A DNA stretch of 6,440 bases from assembly GCA_022615255.1 (NCBI GenBank), contig JAKEHC010000196.1, positions 1 through 6,440 of the forward strand. The letters are read 5' to 3'. Position numbers and translations under genes: made by a program. Below are positions 1 through 6,200 of the stretch, piece by piece. Every line of letters begins with the position of its first letter. The stretch's first letter is position 1. The notes under the pieces are model-generated. The model was not told where the DNA came from, did no database searches, and saw only the letters and a program-made list of their open reading frames with translations. The DNA comes from Candidatus Dadabacteria bacterium (GTDB lineage Bacteria > Desulfobacterota_D > UBA1144 > Nemesobacterales > CSP1-2).

Positions 1-1331
1 AGATATTTCTTTGTTTCTTCTACTACCACCTTTGAGAGTCCTAGGAGTCCGACAAGGTTTGGAAAAGCCATGAGTCCGTTCATTATGTCCGCAAAAGTCC
101 AGACAAAATCCAATTTCACAACAGCGCCTACCAAAACCATTAAGGTAAAAAGAACCCTATACGGTTTTACGGCACGCTCTTTGAATATATACTCTACAGC
201 CTTCTCCCCATAGTAACACCATCCAAGGACAGTAGAATAGGCAAAAGCGGCGAGGCTTATCGCTACAATATTGTCACCGATTTGTTTTGGAATTCCTTGT
301 TCAAATGCAAGTGTTGAAAGCGAAGCACCAGTCTCGCCACTTGTCCAAACGCCGCTTGAAATGATAACGATTCCCGTGAAACTACATACAACAATCGTAT
401 CTATGAAAGTCTGAGTCATGGAGACCAATGCTTGCCTTACCGGGTTTCTTGTCTGTGCGGCAGCGGCGGCAATAGGAGAGCTACCAAGACCCGACTCATT
501 CGAGAATATACCCCTAGCCACCCCCATTCTTACTGTGTGACTTACCACTGCTCCCATAAACCCTCCGGCGGCAGCGGTAGGAGTAAAGGCGTGATAGAAG
601 ATTAGACGGAATGCGTCAGGAACGTTCTGCCAATTGACAAAGATTGAAATTAAAGAACCAATTATGTAGAAGACTATCATAAATGGAACTATTACACATG
701 CCGCCTTTGCAATGCTTTTAATCCCCCCAATCACGACAAGTCCAGTTGCGATGCACATCGCAACCCCTGAAACCCAGTGAGAAACGCCAAAAGTAGAATT
801 AAGTGCATCTGCCACAGAGTTTGACTGAACCATGTTTCCTATCCCAAATGCCGCAATAGACGCAAATATAGCAAAGAGCATCCCAAGCCATCTCAATCCA
901 AGCCCATTTGAGATGTAATACATGGGACCTCCGCTCATAGTGCCAAACTTGTCTACCTCTCTGTATTTTATTGCAAGCACTGCCTCTGAGTATTTTGTCG
1001 CCATACCGAAAAGCCCGGTGAGCCACATCCAGAACATCGCTCCGGGTCCTCCTGCCGCAATTGCAGTTGCGACCCCTGCGATGTTTCCTACCCCAACCGT
1101 TGCGGAAAGGGCAGTCATCAGTGCCTGGAAATGTGAAATATCACCCTCTGATTCTCTTTCTTCTCTTCTTTTTATTAAGGCAATGTATAAAGAGGGAATA
1201 AGGGCGCGGAACTGGATTCCTCTTAAGATTATAGTGAGGTATATTCCAGTTCCTAAGAGAAGCGTTATAAGAGGCAATCCCCACACAAAGCCGCTTATAT
1301 CAGAAAGGATATCAATGAGTTTTTCTTGTAT
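1..1331 (-). CDS. alsT: Sodium:alanine (AGCS family) symporter, C-terminus cut by the window edge
   Basis: Inner-membrane carrier that imports alanine and/or glycine together with Na+. The frame is open without interruption for 443 codons from 1331 to the left edge. It shows AGCS hallmarks: GFVWG and LLLGTGIYLT in the first membrane segment (residues 14-34), TALSATVGVGNIAGVATAI (73-91), GGPGAMFWMW (94-103), MSGGPMYYI (132-140), GVARGIFSNESGLGSSPIA (270-288) and a C-terminal NGLMAFPNLVGLLGLS stretch (418-433). Many hydrophobic segments run along the whole length. Family members are usually about 440-540 residues and end soon after the last motif, so only a short tail should be missing. The start is odd: after an in-frame TAA at 1352-1350 there is no ATG, GTG or TTG until a GTG inside the conserved GFVWG motif. 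A strong GGAGG at 1345-1341 sits 9 nt before an ATA codon at 1331-1329, which I take as the start. Family assignment is firm; alanine versus glycine preference and the start are not. Confidence 0.93.
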   Translation of the reverse strand, partial: MQEKLIDILSDISGFVWGLPLITLLLGTGIYLTIILRGIQFRALIPSLYIALIKRREERESEGDISHFQALMTALSATVGVGNIAGVATAIAAGGPGAMFWMWLTGLFGMATKYSEAVLAIKYREVDKFGTMSGGPMYYISNGLGLRWLGMLFAIFASIAAFGIGNMVQSNSVADALNSTFGVSHWVSGVAMCIATGLVVIGGIKSIAKAACVIVPFMIVFYIIGSLISIFVNWQNVPDAFRLIFYHAFTPTAAAGGFMGAVVSHTVRMGVARGIFSNESGLGSSPIAAAAAQTRNPVRQALVSMTQTFIDTIVVCSFTGIVIISSGVWTSGETGASLSTLAFEQGIPKQIGDNIVAISLAAFAYSTVLGWCYYGEKAVEYIFKERAVKPYRVLFTLMVLVGAVVKLDFVWTFADIMNGLMAFPNLVGLLGLSKVVVEETKKY

Positions 1332-1340
1332 GGGTTTATA

Positions 1341-1345
1341 CCTCC
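1341..1345 (-). promoter_or_regulatory. Ribosome binding site of the symporter, pointing to an ATA start
   Basis: On the minus strand GGAGG is followed by nine bases (TATAAACCC) and then ATACAAGAAAAA. The spacing is right for initiation at the ATA codon at 1331. No usual start codon lies at any workable distance in the symporter frame. The next alternative, an ATT at 1316, is 24 nt away and too far. Confidence 0.6.
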
Positions 1346-1360
1346 GTTTTTAGAAATATC

Positions 1361-1390
1361 ATTTTAACAATATAAGAGTCAGATAGTAAA
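1361..1390 (-). promoter_or_regulatory. Putative sigma-70-type promoter of the symporter
   Basis: On the minus strand a TTTACT hexamer (1390-1385, 4 of 6 matches to TTGACA) is followed after 18 bp by TAAAAT (1366-1361, 5 of 6 matches to TATAAT). Transcription would begin near 1354, giving a short leader of about 20 nt before the GGAGG and the presumed start. The -35 overlaps one copy of a 15-bp direct repeat (1382-1396). Prediction by eye only. Confidence 0.4.
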
Positions 1391-1699
1391 GGAAGTTGTA
1401 CTTTCATCAAACCTGGAGGAATAGAAAGAGGTCATAAGAAAAAAAGTGGAAACACTCATATGAAAGTCTATTTCCTGGAAAGCGAAAATGGAAAGCGAAA
1501 AACCATCGCTAATCAGCTATAAACACACAATAAATAATGACCATACGGTTTCGCTTTCCAAAACAGGAAAGCGTGGAAAGCGAGATGAAAAACTGGGAAG
1601 CGAAATTGAATGGGAGAATAAAGATGAGAAAATTGACCGGTGGGATATATGAGGAGAAAACAGGCGAAGACTTAGTTCTTCGTTGATAGTAAAGGAAGT
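1382..1699. repeat. Pair of 15-bp direct repeats (1382-1396 and 1685-1699)
   Basis: GATAGTAAAGGAAGT occurs at 1382-1396 and again at 1685-1699, 303 bp apart. After a two-base mismatch both copies continue with TAC, giving 18 of 20 identical positions (1382-1401 against 1685-1704). The first copy overlaps the putative -35 of the symporter. The second ends 8 bp before the putative -35 of the permease. It could be a shared regulator site or the footprint of an old insertion or duplication; no terminal inverted repeats are seen just inside the copies. Confidence 0.6.
1476..1605. repeat. Cluster of GGAAAGCG(AAA) short repeats in both orientations
   Basis: TGGAAAGCGAAAA is present as an exact 13-bp tandem duplication at 1476-1488 and 1489-1501. 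An inverted copy (TTTCGCTTTCCA) lies at 1549-1560. Direct copies of the GGAAAGCG core follow at 1566-1573 and 1575-1582, and a one-base variant GGGAAGCGAAA at 1595-1605. Six copies of an octamer in 130 bp cannot be chance. The inverted and following direct copies form an 8-bp perfect stem (CGCTTTCC 1552-1559 with GGAAAGCG 1566-1573, loop AAAACA). Neither side of that stem has a T-run, so it is not a standard terminator. Possible roles are an array of regulator binding sites or remains of a mobile repeat. Confidence 0.75.
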
Positions 1700-1707
1700 C
1701 ATACATC

Positions 1708-1735
1708 TTGTTGAAAAAATAGCCACGCCTATTAT
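1708..1735 (+). promoter_or_regulatory. Putative promoter of the ABC-2 permease
   Basis: TTGTTG (1708-1713) is followed after 16 bp by TATTAT (1730-1735, 5 of 6 matches to TATAAT). The -35 match is weak (3 of 6). Transcription would start near 1742, just at the left edge of the second palindrome, and would leave a leader of about 40 nt before the ATG at 1782. Confidence 0.3.
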
Positions 1736-1765
1736 TCTTTGTATGGACAGAATAATCTTCTGTCC
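1731..1765 (+). promoter_or_regulatory. Two overlapping, mutually exclusive palindromes before the permease gene
   Basis: ATTATTCT (1731-1738) is the exact inverted complement of AGAATAAT (1749-1756), loop 10. GGACAGAA (1745-1752) is the exact inverted complement of TTCTGTCC (1758-1765), loop 5. The two 8-bp stems share bases 1749-1752 and so cannot form together in one transcript. The second stem ends 16 nt before the chosen ATG. This could be an operator for a dimeric repressor, a 5'-end stabilising stem, or an RNA switch; no T-run follows, so a simple attenuator terminator is not indicated. Confidence 0.5.
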
Positions 1766-1781
1766 CTACGAAGATAAAAAG

Positions 1782-2564
1782 ATGATAGCAAAAGGGATTT
1801 TACCAAATATAACCTACAGATGCTGCTGGGTATGGTATAGGAATTTAGTCGTCTGGACCAAGTTTTATAAATCAAGCATAGTTGCCAATCTGGGAGAGCC
1901 GTTGTTATACCTACTTGCTCTTGGCTATGGATTTTCTCCTTTGATTTCAGATGTAAACGGAATGAGTTACATGCAGTTTCTTGCTCCCGGATTAATAGCC
2001 TACACAGCCATGAATTCTGCAACATATGAGTGCACATTCGGCGCTTATGCCAGGATGACTGCTCAAAAGACTTACAATGCGATAATTTCAACACCTGTAG
2101 ATATTGACGAGGTGGTTGCAGGAGAGGTCCTACATGGCACAACAAAGGCATTCTTTGCAAGCCTTGCTATGATGGTTGTTCTTTCTCTTTTTAAGCTTAT
2201 ACCTGCTATTACAGCCTTACTTGTTCCTTTTGTAGTTCTCATTACAGGCTTTGTTTTTGCATCTCTAGCAATGCTTTTTACCTCTTTTACTCAATCCTGG
2301 GACTTTTTCAGCTATTATTTCACGCTACTCATTGCTCCACTTTATTTTCTCTCAGGGATATTCTTTCCACTTTCTACGATGCCCAAATGGGTAACGGATA
2401 TCGCCTGGTTTAATCCGCTTTATCACTCTGTCGAGCTTACGCGAGGGCTTGTTATGGGGAATCTTAGGTTGGTTATGATTGAAGATGCTCTCTGGCTTTT
2501 AATATTCGGAAGCCTTGTTTTCGTTTATGCGGTAGCGAGAATTAGGAAAAGAATAATTGTTTAA
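1782..2564 (+). CDS. ABC-2 type transporter permease, NodJ-like
   Basis: Inner-membrane subunit of an ABC exporter. NodJ relatives, paired with a NodI-type ATPase, export lipo-oligosaccharides or other lipid/glycan or drug substrates; the substrate here is unknown. The 260-residue product matches the family's usual length. After a VWYRNLVVWTKFYKSS segment (17-32) typical of the family come six hydrophobic segments at about 33-52, 64-84, 111-137, 142-168, 175-197 and 235-254. Family motifs are NLGEPLLYLLALGYG (36-50), QKTYNAIISTP (95-105), APLYFLSGIFFPLSTMP (185-201) and FNPLYHSVELTRGLVMG (210-226). I chose the ATG at 1782 because the family begins close to that segment. The frame is open upstream to a TTG at 1683, but those 33 extra codons look unlike the family and overlap the palindromes and putative promoter. 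A weak CGAAG stands 8 nt before the ATG. No ATPase gene adjoins it: the upstream neighbour is a divergent symporter and the downstream neighbour is convergent greA. Confidence 0.88.
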   Translation: MIAKGILPNITYRCCWVWYRNLVVWTKFYKSSIVANLGEPLLYLLALGYGFSPLISDVNGMSYMQFLAPGLIAYTAMNSATYECTFGAYARMTAQKTYNAIISTPVDIDEVVAGEVLHGTTKAFFASLAMMVVLSLFKLIPAITALLVPFVVLITGFVFASLAMLFTSFTQSWDFFSYYFTLLIAPLYFLSGIFFPLSTMPKWVTDIAWFNPLYHSVELTRGLVMGNLRLVMIEDALWLLIFGSLVFVYAVARIRKRIIV

Positions 2565-2569
2565 ATTAA

Positions 2570-2629
2570 CCACGAATGAACACAGATTTACACGAATTAA
2601 ATAATCTTTTCATTTGTGTCAATTCGTGG
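2570..2629. repeat. Imperfect inverted repeat of CCACGAAT/ACACGAAT units between convergent genes
   Basis: The left arm CCACGAATGAACACAGAT (2570-2587) pairs with ATTTGTGTCAATTCGTGG (2612-2629): 8 bp, two mismatches, 5 bp, one mismatch, 2 bp. The left half also reads as three tandem 10-mers, CCACGAATGA, ACACAGATTT and ACACGAATTA (2570-2599), so the element is both a tandem and an inverted repeat. It begins 6 bp after the permease stop and ends 15 bp before the greA stop, so it fills the convergent gap. It may act as a bidirectional transcription block. Neither strand has a proper T-run after the stem, so I do not call it an intrinsic terminator. Repeats of this type are dispersed in many environmental bacterial genomes, as I recall. 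Confidence 0.7.
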
Positions 2630-2644
2630 CTAAAAAATAAAAAC

Positions 2645-3121
2645 CTACTCAATTTTCAAAACTACAAATTCTCTTATTCCCCCAGGTGTCTGGACCCGGA
2701 CTTCATCCCCTTCCTGCTTTCCTAGAAGCGCGCGCCCGATTGGGGATATAACGGATATAAGTCCATTTTCAGGCTCTGATTCGTCAGGACCGACGAGCTG
2801 ATAAGTCACTGGATCGTCTGTTTCTATCACCTCAAGTGTAACGCGAACACCAAAAATAACACGGTCTTTATTTGTCAATTTCGATGGGTCGATCACATCA
2901 GCCCTTGCTATCTTACTTTCTAGTTCTTTAATCCTCGCCTCTATAAATCCCTGCCTATCTTTTGCCGTATCATACTCGGCGTTCTCCGTAAGATCACCAA
3001 ATGCCCTTGCGTGCTCGATCAGTTTTATTACCTCAGGACGGTCGACGGCTTTAAGCCTCTTTAGCTCTTCTTGCAGTTTTTTATATCCTTCAGGTGTAAT
3101 AGGAACCCTTTCAATTGACAT
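2645..3121 (-). CDS. greA: Transcription elongation factor GreA
   Basis: Binds in the secondary channel of RNA polymerase and stimulates cleavage of the nascent transcript in backtracked complexes, restarting elongation. The 158-residue product has the normal family length. Residues about 4-76 form the N-terminal coiled-coil hairpin. Its tip motif GDLTENAEY (42-50) carries the two acidic residues D43 and E46 needed for the cleavage reaction. Residues about 84-158 form the FKBP-like C-terminal domain with SVISPIGRALLGKQEGDEV. The frame can be read five codons further upstream to a GTG at 3136, but that GTG overlaps the GGGAGG ribosome binding site, and the family starts at the ATG used here (MSIERVPITPEGY). 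carB lies 79 bp upstream on the same strand, suggesting co-transcription; the convergent permease gene lies downstream. Confidence 0.97.
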   Translation of the reverse strand: MSIERVPITPEGYKKLQEELKRLKAVDRPEVIKLIEHARAFGDLTENAEYDTAKDRQGFIEARIKELESKIARADVIDPSKLTNKDRVIFGVRVTLEVIETDDPVTYQLVGPDESEPENGLISVISPIGRALLGKQEGDEVRVQTPGGIREFVVLKIE

Positions 3122-3128
3122 TTCCGTT

Positions 3129-3133
3129 CCTCC
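3129..3133 (-). promoter_or_regulatory. Ribosome binding site of greA
   Basis: On the minus strand GGAGG is followed by seven bases (AACGGAA) and the ATG at 3121. This ideal spacing decides the start in favour of 3121 over the upstream GTG at 3136, which lies on the 5' side of this site. Confidence 0.85.
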
Positions 3134-3147
3134 CACTTTTTTGTGTT

Positions 3148-3175
3148 TCGTGAATCGGGGTTTGCGATTCGTGGT
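3148..3175. repeat. CCACGAAT-type repeat with stem in the greA leader
   Basis: On the plus strand GAATCG (3152-3157) and CGATTC (3165-3170) form a perfect 6-bp stem with a 7-base loop. The right side continues as ATTCGTGGTTA (3167-3177), identical to the inverse of the left end of the 2570-2629 repeat (2567-2577). The two intergenic regions on either side of greA thus carry related sequence. In a carB-greA transcript the stem would lie about 30 nt upstream of the greA start. Confidence 0.55.
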
Positions 3176-3182
3176 TATTTAC

Positions 3183-3188
3183 ATTATA
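3183..3188 (-). promoter_or_regulatory. Possible -10 element of an internal greA promoter
   Basis: A perfect TATAAT lies on the minus strand at 3188-3183, in the gap between carB and greA. The -35 region would fall in the last codons of carB, where I find no good TTGACA-like hexamer, so the call is weak. It would give greA its own transcript with a leader of about 55 nt carrying the 3152-3170 stem. Confidence 0.3.
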
Positions 3189-3200
3189 CATAATCATGCT

Positions 3201-6200
3201 TTACGAATCACTATAATAATCCTGTAGTGCCCTTACATCTAACCCTTCCTTTTTTAGAACCTCTATTGCTCCCACGGCTGCTCTTGCACCTGATATTGTA
3301 GTGTAATACGGCACGTTCTGAACAAGCGCAGTTCTCCTGATTGAATATGATTGAGCTATCTCCTTCTCTCCAAACGTAGTGTTTATTACAAGCTGCACCT
3401 CGCCGTTTTTCAAATGGTCAACGATGTTGGGCCTCCCTTCTATAACCTTATTTACGATTTTACAACTGATTTTTTGATTTTCGAAATACCTGCCTGTTCC
3501 TTGGGTTGCGACAATACCGAAACCCAGTTCTTGAAGATTTCTCGCAATGCTTACCGCTCTCGGCTTGTCCTCGTCTTTTACGCTTATAAAAGCCGCCCCT
3601 GAAAGAGGCAGATTAGTCCCAGCCGCAATCTGAGCCTTGGCGAATGCCCGCTTAAGCTCCTTGTCAATTCCCATTACCTCCCCTGTGGATTTCATCTCGG
3701 GCCCTAAAATCGTATCCACACCGGGAAACCTTATAAATGGAAACACAGACTCCTTCACGCAAATATGCCTTGGAACGACTTCTTTAGTAAACCCTAGCTC
3801 CTCTAAGCCTCTTCCTGCCATAAGTTTTGCGCCTATTTTTGCAAGAGGCACTCCGATTGCCTTGCTTACGAATGGAACGGTGCGGCTTGCCCTGGGATTT
3901 ACCTCAAGCACGTAGACGTCCCTATTTTTTACGGCAAATTGTACATTTACCAAACCGATGACACGAAGCGCCAGAGCCAATTCGCGTGTCTGGCGCTTTA
4001 TTTCATCAACTAAATATTGTCCGATAGAAAAGGGAGGAAGCACCATTGCGCTGTCGCCAGAATGAACGCCGGCTTCCTCGATATGCTCAAGAACCCCGCC
4101 AATCACGACCATCCTACCGTCTGAGAGGGCATCAACGTCAACCTCTATAGCGTCTTTCAGAAATTCGTCCACAAGAATCGGATGATTCGGAGAAACCTCT
4201 ACCGCCTGCCCGATATAACGTTTGAGCGACTCCTCTGTGTAGACGACCTCCATCGCTCGTCCGCCCAGGACATAAGACGGTCTTACGACAACCGGATATC
4301 CGATCTTAGACGCAACCCTGAGAGCCACATCCTCGCTTCTCGCAATACCGCTTTCGGGCTGAGTAAGTCCAAGCCTTTGGATTAAATCGCGAAACCTTTC
4401 CCTATCCTCCGCAAGGTCGATACTCTCAGGCGAAGTGCCTATTATCCTTGCGCCATTTTTCTCAAGAGGAATTGCAAGCTTAAGCGGGGTTTGCCCCCCA
4501 AGCTGAACTATAATGCCGTCGGGTCTCTCCCTTTCTATTATTGCCAGTGTGTCCTCTCTTGTTAAGGGCTCGAAGTAAAGCCTGTCCGATGTGTCGTAGT
4601 CCGTGCTTACAGTTTCAGGGTTGCAATTTACCATGATTGTTTCAAACCCCTCTTCTTTCAGAGCATATGATGCGTGGACACAGCAGTAATCAAACTCTAT
4701 CCCCTGCCCTATTCTATTCGGACCGCCCCCGAGGATTACGATTTTCTTTTTATCAGTTGGATGCGCCTCATCTTCTCTTCCGTATGTCGAATATAGATAA
4801 GGTGTATACGCCTCAAACTCTCCAGCGCATGTGTCAACCATTTTGTAAACCGATTTAACTCCCTGAGACTGTCTTTTAGCCGATATCTCATCTTCCGAGC
4901 TTTCTAGAAGCCCGGCTAATCTAACATCTGAGAACCCGAACTCCTTTGCACGCTTGAGTATGCCATTTAGCATATTGACTTTAGTATCTTGCTTTTCAGT
5001 GGCTGGAGCGTTAATGGCATTAAACGCCTTAATCCTTTCTTCCATCTCCACAATCTGTTTTATATTATGAAGAAACCAAGGATCAATCTTGGTAAGCTGA
5101 TAAATCTCATCAACACCGATTCCGCATCTTATTGCGTCAGCCAGATACCAGAGCCTTTCGTGATTGGGAGTTCTTATGTTTCTTCGAATGGTCTCTATAT
5201 CCCTAGATTTAGGCTCAAACCCATATGAGTCAATCTCAAGGGAGCGCATCGCTTTTTGAAGCGCTTCTTTAAAAGTTTTTCCAATCGCCATTACCTCTCC
5301 AACGGATTTCATCTGAGTGGTAAGGGATGGCTCCGTTTGGGGAAACTTCTCGAAATTAAACCTCGGAATCTTTACAACAACGTAATCAATAGTAGGCTCA
5401 AATGAAGCTGGTGTGTAGCGGGTAATGTCATTTGGAATCTCATCAAGCATATAGCCTACTGCTAGTTTTGTTGCGATTTTTGCGATTGGAAAACCCGTGG
5501 CTTTTGATGCAAGAGCCGAGCTTCGTGAAACCCGTGGGTTCATCTCTATCACAACCATTCGCCCATCCTTCGGATTAACGGCGAACTGAATGTTTGACCC
5601 GCCTGTATCAACCCCTATTTCCCGGATCACCCTGATAGCCGCATCACGCATTATCTGATATTCCTTATCAGTGAGCGTCTGAGCCGGCGCAACCGTAATG
5701 CTGTCTCCGGTGTGCACCCCCATCGGGTCAAAATTCTCAATCGAGCACACTATTACAACGTTATCCATTCCATCCCTCATCACCTCAAGCTCATACTCCT
5801 TCCAACCTAAGACCGATTCCTCTATCAGAATCTCTTTCACAGGACTTGCATCCATGCCAGCCTTAGAGAATTCTTCAAACTCCTCTCTGTTATATGCGAT
5901 GCTTCCGCCAGTGCCTCCAAGGGTAAAAGAAGGGCGGATTATCGCTGGAAACCCTACCTTTTCTACAACATCCCATGCTTCGCTCATCGAATTAGCCGTT
6001 CCACTAAGCGGCACCTCGAGTCCGATTTGAATCATGGATTTCTTAAAAAGCTCTCTATCCTCTGCCTTTTTTATGGCGTGGAGTTTCGCTCCAATAAGCT
6101 CTACCTTGAATCTATCCAGAACTCCCGACTCCGAAAGCTCTACGGCGACATTAAGCGCAGTCTGTCCACCTAGTGTGGGAAGAAGCGCCTCAGGGCGCTC

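Larger units (their letters stand above)
1332..1781. other. Long divergent intergenic region between symporter and ABC-2 permease
   Basis: About 450 bp, AT-rich, with no convincing gene on either strand. It contains, from left to right: the symporter ribosome binding site and putative promoter; the first copy of a 15-bp direct repeat (1382-1396); a cluster of GGAAAGCG-type short repeats (1476-1605); the second copy of the direct repeat (1685-1699); a putative permease promoter (1708-1735); and two overlapping palindromes (1731-1765). The few open frames here are short, lack ribosome binding sites and resemble no family I recognise. The region therefore appears regulatory or made of degraded repeat sequence. 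Confidence 0.7.

Noticed and set aside
922..1353. Plus-strand open frame of 143 codons opposite the symporter
   Set aside because: It lies entirely antisense to the conserved symporter coding frame, has no recognisable family features and is explained as a shadow frame.
1460..1522. 20-codon plus-strand frame (begins MKVYFLESEN), considered as a leader peptide
   Set aside because: Its codons are mostly the 13-bp tandem repeat, there is no well-spaced ribosome binding site, and it is far from the next gene.
1332..1560. Glycine riboswitch upstream of the symporter
   Set aside because: Glycine riboswitches often precede AGCS genes, so I looked for the conserved aptamer core on the minus strand and found nothing like it.
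1552..1573. Intrinsic terminator from the CGCTTTCC/GGAAAGCG stem
   Set aside because: No T-run on either side, and it lies upstream of both divergent genes; it is explained by the inverted placement of repeat copies.
1537..1686. 49-codon plus-strand frame (begins MTIRFRFPKQ) ahead of the permease
   Set aside because: No ribosome binding site, half of it is made of the GGAAAGCG repeats, and it resembles no family I know. It could be a small gene but I cannot support it.
1509..1726. Two overlapping minus-strand frames of 65 and 69 codons upstream of the symporter
   Set aside because: Their products are low-complexity (rich in F, S, I), they overlap each other in different frames, cover the repeat cluster and have no ribosome binding site.
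1683..1781. Upstream TTG start of the permease adding 33 residues
   Set aside because: The extension is unlike NodJ relatives, lacks a ribosome binding site and overlaps the putative promoter and palindromes; ATG at 1782 gives the normal family length.
2570..2640. Intrinsic bidirectional terminator between permease and greA
   Set aside because: The stem is present but no T-run follows it on either strand (plus side continues CTAAAAAATAA), so only a repeat is called.
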